From positions 59,647-123,646 of the forward strand of contig NZ_JAKTNR010000007.1 of assembly GCF_022760855.1 (NCBI RefSeq): a DNA stretch of 64,000 nt. The letters are read 5' to 3'. Within the stretch, counting starts at the first letter, position 1, and the number at the start of each line of letters is the position of its first letter. The notes beneath the pieces are model-generated. The model saw only the letters and a program-made list of their open reading frames with translations. It ran no database searches and was not told the DNA's origin. Source of the DNA: Thermus albus. Its GTDB lineage: Bacteria > Deinococcota > Deinococci > Deinococcales > Thermaceae. Of the stretch, positions 17,062 to 26,099 are shown in pieces. The translations under genes and the position numbers were made by a program.

Positions 17062-18192
17062 ATGAACCTACCCCGCATACAGGAGGTGCTTAGGGAAGAG
17101 AAGCTGGATGGCTGGCTCCTCTTCTCCTTTGGGAGGAGCAACCCCTTGGCCCTCGAGGTCCTCTCCCTCACCCCTCTTCACCTGACCCGACGCTTCGCCT
17201 ACTTCATCCCCCGGGAAGGGGAGCCCACCCTCCTTTGCCATGCCATTGAAGAAAGCCTCTTCCCTTCCCTCCCTGGGAAAAAGCGCACCTACCACACTTG
17301 GCAAGGATACGTGGGAGCCCTTACGGAGCTTGTGGAGGGCTTAAGGCGCATCGCGCTGGAGTACGTGCCAGCAGGCTTGGTACCCTACCTTTCCCGGGTG
17401 GATGGAGGCACCTTGGACCTTTTGAGGGGGATGGGCCTCGAGCTCCTTTCCTCCTGGCCCCTCCTCCTCCTCTTCCAAACCTGGGGAGAGGCGAAGCTAA
17501 AGAGCCACCGCCGGGCGGTGAAGGGCTTGGTGGCCGCCAGGGACCGAGCGCTGGCCTTCCTGCAGCAAAGCCCCAGGCCCACGGAAAAAGCCGTGCAGGC
17601 CCTCTTGGTCCAGGCCCTGGAGGAACGGGGGCTGGTCTTTGACCATCCCCCCATGGTGGCCTTCGGCCGAAACGCCGCCAACCCTCACCACGCCCCCACG
17701 GACAAGGTCCTCGAGGAGGGCGAGGTGGTGCTTTTGGACCTGTGGGCTAAGGAAAAAGGGGGGGTCTACGCCGACATCACCTGGATGGCGGGCCTAAGGC
17801 CTCCTGAAGGGGCCCACCGGGCCTTCCAGGCGGTGACCAGGGCCCGGGATGCCGCCATCCGCTTCCTGGCCGAGGCCTACGGAAAAGGGCGCTACCCCAA
17901 GGGCTTTGAGGTGGACCGGGTGGCCCGGGACCTTTTGGAAGGGGAGGGCTACGGGCCTTACATCCGCCACCGCACGGGGCACAACCTGGGGGAGGAGGTC
18001 CACGGCTCCGGCCCCCACCTGGACGACCTGGAAACCCATGACTTCCGCCCCCTGGTGCCGGGGCTGGCCTTCACCGTGGAACCCGGGGTTTACCTACCCG
18101 ATTTCGGGGTGCGCACCGAGGTGAACGTCTATGTGCATCCCGAAGGCCTCGAGGTCACCACCCCCTTGCAGGAGGGTCTCACCCTCCTTTAA
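17062..18192 (+). CDS. Xaa-Pro aminopeptidase-like M24 metallopeptidase
   Basis: 376 residues. An N-terminal creatinase-like domain (about 1-140) precedes the pita-bread metallopeptidase domain. Metal ligands are visible in order: D in LLDLWAKEKGGVYADITW (two Asp), H in RTGHNLGEEVHG, E in TVEPGVYLP and E in RTEVNVYV. It removes N-terminal residues ahead of proline. An ATG at 17056 is in frame, but TAGGAT (17050-17055) touches it; the ATG at 17062 is 6 bases from the box and begins MNLPRIQE, so I prefer it. Confidence 0.88.
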   Translation: MNLPRIQEVLREEKLDGWLLFSFGRSNPLALEVLSLTPLHLTRRFAYFIPREGEPTLLCHAIEESLFPSLPGKKRTYHTWQGYVGALTELVEGLRRIALEYVPAGLVPYLSRVDGGTLDLLRGMGLELLSSWPLLLLFQTWGEAKLKSHRRAVKGLVAARDRALAFLQQSPRPTEKAVQALLVQALEERGLVFDHPPMVAFGRNAANPHHAPTDKVLEEGEVVLLDLWAKEKGGVYADITWMAGLRPPEGAHRAFQAVTRARDAAIRFLAEAYGKGRYPKGFEVDRVARDLLEGEGYGPYIRHRTGHNLGEEVHGSGPHLDDLETHDFRPLVPGLAFTVEPGVYLPDFGVRTEVNVYVHPEGLEVTTPLQEGLTLL

Positions 18193-18291
18193 GTAGCCCC
18201 TTTGGGGCTGACCTAGGTAGCCCCCACACGCTAGCCCTTGGGGAGCGAAGCGGGAGGCATACCCCTGGGGCGTGGTATCTTGGGGAACGGC

Positions 18292-19224
18292 ATGGACCGC
18301 CCCCTGCTGATCTTCTCTGGTCAGTCCAATAAGCCCTTAGCCCAAGCCATCGCTGAGGCCCTAGGCCTTCCCCTGGGCAAAAGCACCACCCAGCGCTTCG
18401 CCAACGACAACCTCTTCGTGCGCTTTGAGGAAAGCCTAAGGGAAGGGGATGTCTTCATCGTCCAGTCCCTAACCCCTCCGGTGCAGGACCACCTCATGGA
18501 GCTTCTCATGATGATTGACGCCGCCAAGGGGGCCAGCGCCGCCCGGGTCACGGCGGTCATCCCCTACTTCTCCTATGCCCGCAGCGACAAGAAGGACGCC
18601 CCCCGCATCTCCATCGCCGCCAGGCTGGTGGCCGATCTTCTCCAGACCGCCGGGGCCGACCGGGTACTCACCATGACCCTGCACTCCCCCCAGGTGCACG
18701 GGTTCTTTAAGGTGCCCGTGGACCACCTCTCCGCCGAGCCCGTCATCGCCAACCACTTCGCCACCCGGGTGGACCTGGACAATGCCGTGGTGGTGGCCCC
18801 GGATGCCGGGGACCTAAAGCGGGCCAGCTCCCTGGCCCGGCGCCTCCGCCTCCCCTTGGCCTTCATTGACAAGGAACGGGTTTCCGACACCGAGGTACGG
18901 GTCCGGATGCTGGTGGGGGAGGTTAGGGGGAAAACTGCCCTGATCGTGGACGACGAGATCTCCACCGCCGGAAGCCTGGTGGAGGCGGTGGAGGCCCTGT
19001 TGCAGGCAGGGGCCAAGGAGGTCTACGCCGCCGCCACCCACGGGGTCTATGTGGGGCCGGCCCTAGAGCGCATCGCCAAAAGCCCGGTGCAGGAGGTGGC
19101 GGCCACCGACACCTGCCCCCCCAAGGAAGGCCCCAAGCTCAAGACCCTTCCCGTGGCACCCCTCTTCGCCGAGGCCATCTGGCGCATCCACCGGGGGGAG
19201 TCGGTGTCCAGCCTTTTCACCTGA
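18292..19224 (+). CDS. prs: Ribose-phosphate pyrophosphokinase
   Basis: 310 residues. Makes PRPP from ribose 5-phosphate and ATP for nucleotide, histidine and tryptophan synthesis. Motifs are complete: [31 protein letters not shown], the flexible-loop KERV region and the PRPP-binding loop [11 protein letters not shown] (near residue 222). The ATG at 18292 gives the family N-terminus; the open frame continues 18 codons upstream without a start signal. TATCTT (18276-18281) is a possible -10 box. Confidence 0.95.
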   Translation: MDRPLLIFSGQSNKPLAQAIAEALGLPLGKSTTQRFANDNLFVRFEESLREGDVFIVQSLTPPVQDHLMELLMMIDAAKGASAARVTAVIPYFSYARSDKKDAPRISIAARLVADLLQTAGADRVLTMTLHSPQVHGFFKVPVDHLSAEPVIANHFATRVDLDNAVVVAPDAGDLKRASSLARRLRLPLAFIDKERVSDTEVRVRMLVGEVRGKTALIVDDEISTAGSLVEAVEALLQAGAKEVYAAATHGVYVGPALERIAKSPVQEVAATDTCPPKEGPKLKTLPVAPLFAEAIWRIHRGESVSSLFT

Positions 19225-19234
19225 GGGGAGCCGC

Positions 19235-19951
19235 ATGCGGAAAGAGGCGTTTACCCTGGCAGGGCAGAGCGTGCTGGCCCATATCCCCAAACGCCCCAGG
19301 GCCCTCCTCCTCGCCCTCCACGGGCTTCAGGGATCTAAGGAGCACATCCTTTCCCTGCTCCCGGGGTATGCGGAAAAGGGCTTTCTCCTCCTGGCCTTTG
19401 ATGCCCCCCGGCACGGGGAGCGGGAAGGTCCACCCCCTTCCTCCAGAAGCCAGAGCTACGTAGAGGAGGTTTACCGGGTGGCCCTGACCTTTGCGGAAGA
19501 GGCCAGGGAGGTAGCCCAAGAAGCCCAAAGGCGTTTCTCCCTCCCCCTTTTCCTGGCGGGGGGCAGCATGGGGGCTTTCGTGGTCCACCTGCTCCTTTCC
19601 CAAGGCTTCAAGGCACAAGGAGCCTTGGCCTTCATCGGTAGCGGTTTCCCCATGAAGCTCCCCCAAGGGCAGGAGGTGGCGGACGCCAAGGTTTTGGCCC
19701 TTTACGAAACCCCCCCTGCCCTGAGGGGAGAAGCCTATGGGGGTGTACCCCTTCTTCACCTCCACGGCACCAAGGACCTGATCGTGCCCCTTTCCCGCAT
19801 GGAAAAAACCGTGGAGGCCCTGAGGCCCCATTACCCCGAGGGGCGGCTCGCCCGTTTCGTGGAGGAGGGAGCTGGGCACACCATCACCCCCTTGATGGCC
19901 CGGATGGGGCTGGCCTTTTTGGAGGCGTGGCTTGATCCTGGAAGGGCTTAG
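19235..19951 (+). CDS. Alpha/beta hydrolase
   Basis: 238 residues of alpha/beta-hydrolase fold. The nucleophile elbow is GGSMG with S111, the acid is D in HGTKDLIVP, and the histidine is in EGAGHTITP. The oxyanion region is LHGLQGSKEH. The family covers esterases and peptidases; no substrate is predicted. It is followed with a 20-base overlap by the DUF72 gene. Confidence 0.85.
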   Translation: MRKEAFTLAGQSVLAHIPKRPRALLLALHGLQGSKEHILSLLPGYAEKGFLLLAFDAPRHGEREGPPPSSRSQSYVEEVYRVALTFAEEAREVAQEAQRRFSLPLFLAGGSMGAFVVHLLLSQGFKAQGALAFIGSGFPMKLPQGQEVADAKVLALYETPPALRGEAYGGVPLLHLHGTKDLIVPLSRMEKTVEALRPHYPEGRLARFVEEGAGHTITPLMARMGLAFLEAWLDPGRA

Positions 19952-20501
19952 GGGGTATAGGGGCTACCCCGGGGGTTTTAAGGCCTACGCCAAGGCCTTC
20001 CCCACGGTGGAGCTTTCCTGGTGGCACCGGGTGGGGGACAGGAAGACCATAAGCCGGTTAAGGGCCTTGGCCCCCGAAGGGTTTCGCTTCAGCGTCTTTG
20101 GCCACAAGCACCTCACCTTCCAACCAGGAGGGGAGGAAAGGCGGACCCTAAGGCGCTTTCTGAGGCGCTTCCGCCTCTTCGGGGAGAAGCAGGGAGCGGT
20201 GCGGCTTGTACTGCCTAAGGGACTGAAGCCTGCCCAACTGGCCCGGTGGTTAGACCTCCTAGAAGGGGTCCTGGAAGAAGTGGGGCCGGTAGCCATCGCT
20301 TTCCAGGTGGAAAAGACCTTACACCTCCTTATCAGAAGCCGGGGTTTTGCCCTGGTAAACGAGGTGGAAAGTCCCTTCCTTTACCTACTGGACCCGGAGG
20401 AAGTCCCCAAGGAAGGCGAGGGGTATGTCTATCGGAGCCCAACCCCTTCCCAAGCTGCCCCTTCCGTCCTACACTTGGGGGCGGAGGTTGAACGGGATTG
20501 A
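19932..20501 (+). CDS. DUF72 (YecE-like) family protein, short
   Basis: 189 residues, TTG start inside the hydrolase gene. Motifs of DUF72 are recognisable: GYRGYPGGFKAYAKAFPTVELS at the N-terminus and FRFSVFGHKHLTF, then RLVLPKGL. Typical members are about 230-270 residues, so parts of the TIM-barrel-like fold are missing or shortened. The function of the family is unknown. The stop overlaps the TTG start of speA (TTGA). Confidence 0.65.
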   Translation: MILEGLRGYRGYPGGFKAYAKAFPTVELSWWHRVGDRKTISRLRALAPEGFRFSVFGHKHLTFQPGGEERRTLRRFLRRFRLFGEKQGAVRLVLPKGLKPAQLARWLDLLEGVLEEVGPVAIAFQVEKTLHLLIRSRGFALVNEVESPFLYLLDPEEVPKEGEGYVYRSPTPSQAAPSVLHLGAEVERD

Positions 20502-22390
20502 AAACCGCCAGGCGCTTTTCCCCCAAAGAAGCGGAGGAGATCTACCTGGTGCCCTACTGGGGAGCGGGGTTTTTCCGGGTAGGGCGGGACGGAGAGTTGG
20601 AGGTAACCCCCTTGGGCCCGGAAGGCCCTTCCGCCTCCCTTTTGGAAATCGTGGAAGCCCTTAGGGACGAGGGACGGCCTTTACCTTTGGTGCTTCGGTT
20701 TCCCCAGATCCTCGAGGCCCGGGTAAAGGAGCTGAACGAGGCCTTCCGGAAGGCCATGGAAAAGTATGGCTACCGAGGAGCGTACCGCGGGGTCTATCCC
20801 GTGAAGGTGAACCAGCGCCGCTTGGTGCTGGAAACCGTGGCCAAGGCGGGGAAGCCCTATCACTATGGCCTCGAGGCGGGGAGCAAGGCCGAGCTGGCCT
20901 TGATCCTGGCCCAGGACCTCTCCCCGGAAGCCCTCATCACCACCAATGGCTTCAAGGACGACGACTTCATCCGCCTGGCCCTGACCGGGAGGAAGCTTTC
21001 CCGGAACGTGGTCATCACCCTGGAGAAGTTCGCCGAGCTTCCCCGGGTGATCCGGATCTCCAAGGAACTTGGCGTACGCCCCCAGCTGGGCATCCGTTAC
21101 AAACTAAAGGCCAAGGGAGCTGGGCAGTGGGAGGCCAGCGGCGGAGAAAACGCCAAGTTCGGCCTCACCACCCCGGAGATCATCCGGGCGGTGGAGATCC
21201 TGAAGGAGGAAGGGCTCCTGGAGGCCCTGGTCATGGTCCATGCCCACATTGGCAGCCAGGTGACGGATATCCGCAAGATCAAGGCGGCGGTGCGGGAGGC
21301 GGCCCAGACCTATGTGCAGCTCAGGAAGCTGGGGGCCCCTCTCCAGTACCTCAACCTGGGCGGGGGCCTGGCCGTGGACTACGACGGCTCCAAGACCAAC
21401 TTCTACGCCTCCGCCAACTACACCCTCCCCGAGTATGCCGAGGACCTGGTCTACGTGACCAAGGAGGTGGTGGAGGCCCAAGGGGAGCCCCATCCCACCC
21501 TGGTCACGGAGTCGGGCCGGGCGGTCACCGCGTACCATGAGGTCCTGGTCCTCGAGGTCATTGACGTGATCACCCCCCCGGGGGAGACCCGGCCCCATCC
21601 CCCACCCCCAGAGGCCCATCCCTTGGTCAAGGAGCTTTGGGAGAGCCTGGAAACCCTTTCCCCCAAAAACTTCCGCGAGGTCTACCACGACGCCTTCGCC
21701 GACAAGGAAACCCTGCAGACCCTTTACGACCTGGGGCTGGTCTCCCTGCAGGACCGCGCCCTGGCGGAGGAGATCTTCTACCACATCGCCCGGCGGGTGT
21801 ACGCCATCGCCCAGGACCTTCCCTACGCCCCCGATGAGCTCGAGGACCTGGAAAAGCTTTTGGCCGACAAGTTGGTCTGCAACTTCTCCATTTTCCAAAG
21901 CCTTCCCGATGCTTGGGCCATCCACCAGCTCTTCCCCATCGTCCCCCTAAGCCGCCTCCACGAGCCTCCCACCCGCCAGGCCACCCTGGTGGATATCTCC
22001 TGCGACTCCGACGGCAAGATGGACCGCTTCATTGACCTGCACGACGTGCGCCACAGCCTGCCCGTCCACCCCATCCGCCCGGGGGAGGACTATTACCTGG
22101 GGGTCTTCCTGGTGGGCGCCTACCAGGACGTGTTGGGCAGCAACCACAACCTCTTCGGTCAGGTGGGGGAGGCCCACGTGCTGGTGGACGAGGAAGGGTT
22201 TGCCATTGAGCGCTTTGTCCCCGGGGAGACCGCGGAGAAGGTGATCGAGAAGATGGGCTTCACCGCCCGGGAGCTCTTCCTGGGCGTGGAGCGGCTGGTG
22301 CGGCAAAGCCGCCTTTCCCCCGTGGAAAAAGGGGCCTTCCTGGAACGGTACATGCGGGAGCTCCAGGGCTACACCTACCTGGAGGACTGA
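20498..22390 (+). CDS. speA: Biosynthetic arginine decarboxylase
   Basis: 630 residues. PLP-dependent decarboxylation of arginine to agmatine, the first step of the Thermus polyamine route (agmatine is then aminopropylated). Fold-type III: the PLP lysine is K103 in GVYPVKVNQRR, the glycine-rich phosphate loop is NLGGGLAVDYDG, and the C-terminal DISCDSDGKMDRF holds the active-site cysteine. TTG start overlaps the stop of the preceding gene; the start context is weak, but the conserved N-terminus fits. Confidence 0.95.
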   Translation: MKTARRFSPKEAEEIYLVPYWGAGFFRVGRDGELEVTPLGPEGPSASLLEIVEALRDEGRPLPLVLRFPQILEARVKELNEAFRKAMEKYGYRGAYRGVYPVKVNQRRLVLETVAKAGKPYHYGLEAGSKAELALILAQDLSPEALITTNGFKDDDFIRLALTGRKLSRNVVITLEKFAELPRVIRISKELGVRPQLGIRYKLKAKGAGQWEASGGENAKFGLTTPEIIRAVEILKEEGLLEALVMVHAHIGSQVTDIRKIKAAVREAAQTYVQLRKLGAPLQYLNLGGGLAVDYDGSKTNFYASANYTLPEYAEDLVYVTKEVVEAQGEPHPTLVTESGRAVTAYHEVLVLEVIDVITPPGETRPHPPPPEAHPLVKELWESLETLSPKNFREVYHDAFADKETLQTLYDLGLVSLQDRALAEEIFYHIARRVYAIAQDLPYAPDELEDLEKLLADKLVCNFSIFQSLPDAWAIHQLFPIVPLSRLHEPPTRQATLVDISCDSDGKMDRFIDLHDVRHSLPVHPIRPGEDYYLGVFLVGAYQDVLGSNHNLFGQVGEAHVLVDEEGFAIERFVPGETAEKVIEKMGFTARELFLGVERLVRQSRLSPVEKGAFLERYMRELQGYTYLED

Positions 22391-22394
22391 GGGG

Positions 22395-22415
22395 TCGTTA
22401 AGGGTTCGTTAAGGG
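22395..22415 (+). promoter_or_regulatory. 11-bp-spaced direct repeat before GGDEF gene
   Basis: TCGTTAAGGG occurs at 22395-22404 and again at 22406-22415, a start-to-start distance of 11 bases, one helical turn. This is the arrangement bound by OmpR/PhoB-type response regulators. It lies about 43 bases before a TATACT box (22458-22463). Confidence 0.45.
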
Positions 22416-22436
22416 GGACTAGGCCATCCTGGGGTC

Positions 22437-23513
22437 ATGGCCCGGGTACGTGTCCCATATACTGGGGTTAGCTTGCACCCCACCCTCGAGCTCCTGGATC
22501 CCCTGCATCCTTTAAGGCGCAGAACGGCCCTATGGCTCTTACCCCTAGGTGCCGTTCTGGCCCTGGTGGCCTTCGCTACCTCTAGGGCCGCGGAGCTGGA
22601 CCCGGTGGACCGCCTCCTCCTCCCCCTTCTGGCCCTGGGCTTCTCCCTTTTGGCCCTCATCCTCTGGCGTTGGCCGCGCACCTCCCCCTGGGTCCTGGCC
22701 ACAGCCCATGCCCTGGTGGCCTCCTACCTCCTGGCCACCCTGGCCTACCAACTCCTTATCAGCCCCAACCCCATGGGCCTATCCCCCGCCGCTTACTGGG
22801 TGCCCTTTGTGTACTTCAGCAGCTTTCTCTTTTTTCAGACGCAGCAGGCGGTGCGCCTGGCCCTCCTCTACCTGCTCACCCTCTTTCTGCTTTCCCTCTT
22901 GGGAAGCGTTCGCGGCCATTTCCATGCGGAGCACCTCAACGCCCTGGCCCAGTTCTTCGGGGCCAACCTGGCCTATGTGGGCCTTCTCTACATGCTGGTG
23001 CGGGTTAAGGAAGGGTACCTGGAGGCCCAGCTGGAAGCCTATACCGACCCCCTAACTGGGCTTAGGAACCGGCGTTATCTGGATCTGGTGCTTGAGCGGG
23101 AGCTCTTCCGCGTCCAGCGGTATAACCGACCCCTTTCCCTTATGATTTTGGACCTGGACAACTTCAAGAGGGTGAACGATACCCACGGCCACCCCGTGGG
23201 GGACCGGGTGCTCAAAACCCTAGCCCGCTGCCTGGAAGAACACCTCCGGAAAAGCGACCGGGCCGTGCGCCTGGGCGGGGAGGAGTTCGCCATCCTCCTC
23301 GCGGAAACCCCCCTGGCCCAGGCGGTGCGCCTGGCCGGACGCCTGCGCCAGGCGGTGGCAGCCCTAAGGGTCCCCCCCGTGGCAGGGATGACCATCAGCA
23401 TCGGGGTAGCCGAGGCCCGCCCTGATGACTCCCCCCTTTCCCTCCTGAAACGGGCCGACGAAGCCCTTTACCAAGCCAAACGCCGGGGGAAAAACCGGGT
23501 GGGGGTGGGCTAG
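22437..23513 (+). CDS. Membrane-bound diguanylate cyclase (GGDEF)
   Basis: 358 residues from the ATG at 22437. About six membrane segments fill residues 25-190, followed by a GGDEF domain (from YTDPLTGLRNRRYLD). The active site reads GGEEF near residue 277 and the metal/nucleotide motif DLDNFKRVNDTHGHPVGD is intact, so it should make cyclic-di-GMP. A TATACT box at 22458-22463 lies 9 bases before an in-frame TTG at 22473, so the true start may be TTG with 346 residues. No EAL domain is present. An RxxD-type product-inhibition site was not seen. Confidence 0.9.
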   Translation: MARVRVPYTGVSLHPTLELLDPLHPLRRRTALWLLPLGAVLALVAFATSRAAELDPVDRLLLPLLALGFSLLALILWRWPRTSPWVLATAHALVASYLLATLAYQLLISPNPMGLSPAAYWVPFVYFSSFLFFQTQQAVRLALLYLLTLFLLSLLGSVRGHFHAEHLNALAQFFGANLAYVGLLYMLVRVKEGYLEAQLEAYTDPLTGLRNRRYLDLVLERELFRVQRYNRPLSLMILDLDNFKRVNDTHGHPVGDRVLKTLARCLEEHLRKSDRAVRLGGEEFAILLAETPLAQAVRLAGRLRQAVAALRVPPVAGMTISIGVAEARPDDSPLSLLKRADEALYQAKRRGKNRVGVG

Positions 23514-23527
23514 TCCTTTTGCGGGGC

Positions 23528-23595
23528 CCCCACCCTGGCCCATGCCAGGGTGGGGTGGTATCCGGGGCCCCCAGTCTGACGAAGTCAGACTGGGG
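23528..23595. terminator. Two adjacent hairpins between convergent genes
   Basis: Hairpin 1: 12-bp stem 23528-23539 with 23544-23555. Hairpin 2: 12-bp stem 23569-23580 with 23584-23595. Both begin CCCCA, end TGGGG and are followed by TGGTAT, but their inner stems differ. They separate the diguanylate cyclase gene from the convergent metK and probably terminate transcription. Confidence 0.6.
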
Positions 23596-23600
23596 TGGTA

Positions 23601-24788
23601 TTAAAGGCCCGCTTCCCGCCTCAAGGCCTCCACCCGGTCGGTTTCCTCCCACGGGAAGCCCATGCGGCCAAAGTGGCCGTAGGCGCTGGTGGGGGTGTAG
23701 ATGGGCCTCAGGAGGTCCAGCTCCTCAATGATGGCCAAGGGTCTGGGGTCAAAGACCCGCTTCACGATCTCGGCCAGCTTCTCGTCAGGCAGGATCCCGG
23801 TGCCGAAGGTTTCCACCCGCAAGGATACGGGCCGGGCTTTGCCGATGGCGTAGGCCAGCTCCACCATGGCCCGCCGGGCCAGGCCTGCCGCCACCAGGTT
23901 CTTGGCCATGTAGCGGGCGTAGTAGCTGGCGGAGCGGTCCACCTTGGTGGGGTCCTTCCCGCTAAAGGCCCCACCCCCATGGGGCACCGCTCCCCCGTAG
24001 GTGTCCACGATGATCTTGCGCCCGGTAAGCCCGGTATCCGCATGGGGCCCACCCAGGATGAAGCGCCCCGAAGGATTGATAAGGTACTCCGTCTCCCCTT
24101 CCTTAAGGTACTCAGGAGGGATGGCCTGGCGTACCACTTCCCGGATCAGGTCCTCCCGGAGCTGGTCCGGCTCCACCTCGGGGGAATGCTGGGCGGAAAC
24201 CACCACCGTCTTCACGTAAAGGGGCCTATCCCCCTCGTAGACCACGGTGACCTGGGCTTTGCCGTCGGGGCGCAGGTAGGGAAGAAGCCCCGTCTTGCGC
24301 ACCTCCGCCAGGCGCATGGTGAGGCGGTGGGCCAGGGTGATGGGTAGGGGCATGAGCTCTGGGGTTTCGTCGGTGGCGTAGCCGAACATGAGGCCCTGAT
24401 CCCCCGCCCCCACCCGGTCCAGGGGGTCGGTGGATTTCAGCACCCGCCATTCATAGGAAAGGTTTACCCCACCGGCAATGTCCGGGGACTGTTCGTCAAT
24501 GGCGGTGAGAACCGCACAGGTGTCGGCATCAAAGCCGTACTTGGCCCGGGTGTATCCCACTTCCCGAACCGTCTTGCGCACCAGGCCGGGAATATCCACA
24601 TACCCTTCGGTGGTGATCTCCCCCGCCACGAACACCAGCCCCGTGGTAACCAAGGTTTCCGCCGCCACCCGGGCCTTTTTATCCTGGGCGATCAAGGCAT
24701 CCAAAATGGCGTCGGAGATCCGGTCCGCCAGCTTATCCGGGTGCCCTTCCGTGACCGACTCGGACGTGACCAGCCTCAACTTGCGCAC
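23601..24788 (-). CDS. metK: S-adenosylmethionine synthetase
   Basis: 395 residues. Makes S-adenosylmethionine from methionine and ATP. All signatures are present: [31 protein letters not shown] and [16 protein letters not shown]. The GTG at 24788 gives the usual length; a TTG at 24779 has a better-spaced GGGAGG but would shorten the protein by three residues. Its promoter faces away from the TnpB element, so the insertion probably does not affect it. Confidence 0.95.
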   Translation of the reverse strand: MRKLRLVTSESVTEGHPDKLADRISDAILDALIAQDKKARVAAETLVTTGLVFVAGEITTEGYVDIPGLVRKTVREVGYTRAKYGFDADTCAVLTAIDEQSPDIAGGVNLSYEWRVLKSTDPLDRVGAGDQGLMFGYATDETPELMPLPITLAHRLTMRLAEVRKTGLLPYLRPDGKAQVTVVYEGDRPLYVKTVVVSAQHSPEVEPDQLREDLIREVVRQAIPPEYLKEGETEYLINPSGRFILGGPHADTGLTGRKIIVDTYGGAVPHGGGAFSGKDPTKVDRSASYYARYMAKNLVAAGLARRAMVELAYAIGKARPVSLRVETFGTGILPDEKLAEIVKRVFDPRPLAIIEELDLLRPIYTPTSAYGHFGRMGFPWEETDRVEALRREAGL

Positions 24789-24819
24789 CTCCCTCGCCCC
24801 CCACCGGGGCAACCCTGAT

Positions 24820-24825
24820 AGTATA
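24820..24825 (-). promoter_or_regulatory. Extended -10 box of metK
   Basis: TATACT preceded by TGC on the minus strand (TGnTATACT), about 32 bases before the metK start. No SAM riboswitch fits in the short leader. Confidence 0.6.
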
Positions 24826-24849
24826 GCACCCCCCTTTTCCCGTCCAGGG

Positions 24850-24855
24850 TATGAT
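24850..24855 (+). promoter_or_regulatory. Probable original murI -10 box, now split from its gene
   Basis: TATGAT facing right, just outside the TnpB element end. If the element (about 24862-26099) is removed, this box lies about 8 bases from the murI ATG, the spacing of other leaderless genes here. Transcripts from it would now run antisense through the whole element. Confidence 0.5.
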
Positions 24856-24861
24856 GGCGGC

Positions 24862-25010
24862 TTGTAAACCACCCCACGCCTAAAGGCGGGGGCTTTCCGA
24901 GGAGAGACGATGCGGAGAAGATACCCTCAGAATCCGGGCCGGTTTACAACGGCCCATGCCCGTCGAGCCTGCTCTTCGGGCAATGTTGGTGGCAGCTACC
25001 CAGTCGGCGT
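24862..25010 (-). ncRNA. Predicted omega RNA at the tnpB 3' end
   Basis: In TnpB elements the guide RNA scaffold covers the 3' end of tnpB and the right-end hairpin, and the guide is the sequence just past the element. Here the tnpB stop codon lies inside the right-end hairpin, giving that layout. By position, the guide would start AAGCCGCCATCATACC, which is the murI/metK promoter region. The 5' limit is a guess. Confidence 0.45.
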
Positions 25011-26016
25011 TATGCTGGAAGCCACACCCCGTGCAGCGGAAGAGGGCCTGGCTCCGGCGGTTCTCCCTGGCGGTGTGGCCGCAGCGGGGGCACTCCTGGC
25101 TAGTGTGCCTCGGGTCCACCGCCACCACCCGCACCCCCCTCAGGGCCGCCTTGTACTCCAGCAGCGAGCGGAAGCGGGCGTAGGGCCAGAGGTTGTGCAA
25201 ATACCGGGCCTCCTTGCCGCGCTGGGCGGTGCGACTTCTGAGCCCCGTCAAGTCCTCAATGGCCAGCGTATCGCCGGGTTCGAGGCTGTCCACAATCCGC
25301 TTTGCCAAGGTGTGCAGGGTGTGGTCCACGAAGCGCCGCTCTCTGCCGCAAAGCCGTTCCCAAAGGGCGCTCAGCCCCTTGGTGCGTTCGGTGTCGAGCC
25401 TGCTCCGTACCTCGGCGCGCTTGTTGCGGAGGTGGATGCGCCGGGACTTCACACCTCCGCCCGAGACCTGGATGCCGCTGGACAGGGTAGCCATGTAGCG
25501 CTGCCCCATATCCAAACCCACCACTTTACCGCCTGTGGGCGGGGTGGGGACTTCCACCCTGATACTCAGGTTGATGTACCACTTGCCCTTCGGCCCCCTG
25601 GTGAGCACCCCGCCCTGGACGCCCCTCGCCTTCGCCAGCATCCCCCGCTGGTAGTCCCCGAGCTTCATCGGAACGATGAGCCGCCCCGCCGTGGTGGTCA
25701 AGGACACCGATTCACCCCGCAGAGACAGGGTGCGCTGGTCAAAGGTGCAGGAAGTGGGTTGGTAGAACTTCGCCCGGTTGCCCTTCTTGCGACCCACGCG
25801 GGCAATCGCCTGCACCGCGAGGTTGGCGCTCAGGCCCATCGAACGGAGGTCGCGGTAGACCAGGCGGTGCAGCTTGAACCGCCGGAACTCCCCACGCTCC
25901 CTGGCAACCCGCAAAGCATGGTTGCAGGCTTCCGCAAAGAGGCGCACCGTGGCCTCCAGCGCCGCCGCCTGTTCGAGGGTGGGCTTGAGGGTGCAGCGGA
26001 GCGTGAGGGTCTGCAT
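24880..26016 (-). CDS. tnpB: TnpB, RNA-guided endonuclease of IS605-type element
   Basis: 378 residues and apparently intact. RuvC-like catalytic residues are D169 (GLDMGQRY), E254 (AIEDLTGL) and D338 ([14 protein letters not shown]). The zinc finger has C309, C312, C328 and C331 (CPRCGH and CTGCGF). The N-terminal [18 protein letters not shown] is the usual TnpB start. An ATG at 26037 is in frame, but TATGCT (26023-26028) lies exactly 6 bases before the ATG at 26016, a leaderless start. TnpB proteins cut DNA next to a short motif, guided by the element's own RNA, and help keep the element in place. Confidence 0.92.
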   Translation of the reverse strand: MQTLTLRCTLKPTLEQAAALEATVRLFAEACNHALRVARERGEFRRFKLHRLVYRDLRSMGLSANLAVQAIARVGRKKGNRAKFYQPTSCTFDQRTLSLRGESVSLTTTAGRLIVPMKLGDYQRGMLAKARGVQGGVLTRGPKGKWYINLSIRVEVPTPPTGGKVVGLDMGQRYMATLSSGIQVSGGGVKSRRIHLRNKRAEVRSRLDTERTKGLSALWERLCGRERRFVDHTLHTLAKRIVDSLEPGDTLAIEDLTGLRSRTAQRGKEARYLHNLWPYARFRSLLEYKAALRGVRVVAVDPRHTSQECPRCGHTARENRRSQALFRCTGCGFQHNADWVAATNIARRAGSTGMGRCKPARILRVSSPHRLSSESPRL

Positions 26017-26099
26017 AGACGCAGCATAACACTTCATGCGAAAGGAGGAGCGGCGCTCCCCATGCCTGAGGGCAGGGGTATCCGCGCCGCGAGCTACGG

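Larger units (their letters stand above)
24862..26099 (-). mobile_element. IS200/IS605-superfamily element carrying only tnpB
   Basis: The right end (minus-strand sense) is the hairpin CCCCGCC-TTTA-GGCGTGGGG (24872-24891) followed by TGGTTTAC. The left end holds imperfect hairpins around 26055-26095 (CCCCTGCC...GGCATGGGG). No tnpA transposase gene is present, so movement would need TnpA in trans. The left boundary abuts the murI ATG. Exact ends are inferred, because IS605 elements make no target duplication. Confidence 0.75.

Noticed and set aside
19932..20501. DUF72 gene as a frameshifted pseudogene
   Set aside because: It is shorter than usual, but the frame is open, coupled to both neighbours by overlaps, and conserved motifs are spread over its length.
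24789..24819. SAM riboswitch before metK
   Set aside because: The leader from the mapped -10 box is about 25 bases, too short for any SAM riboswitch.
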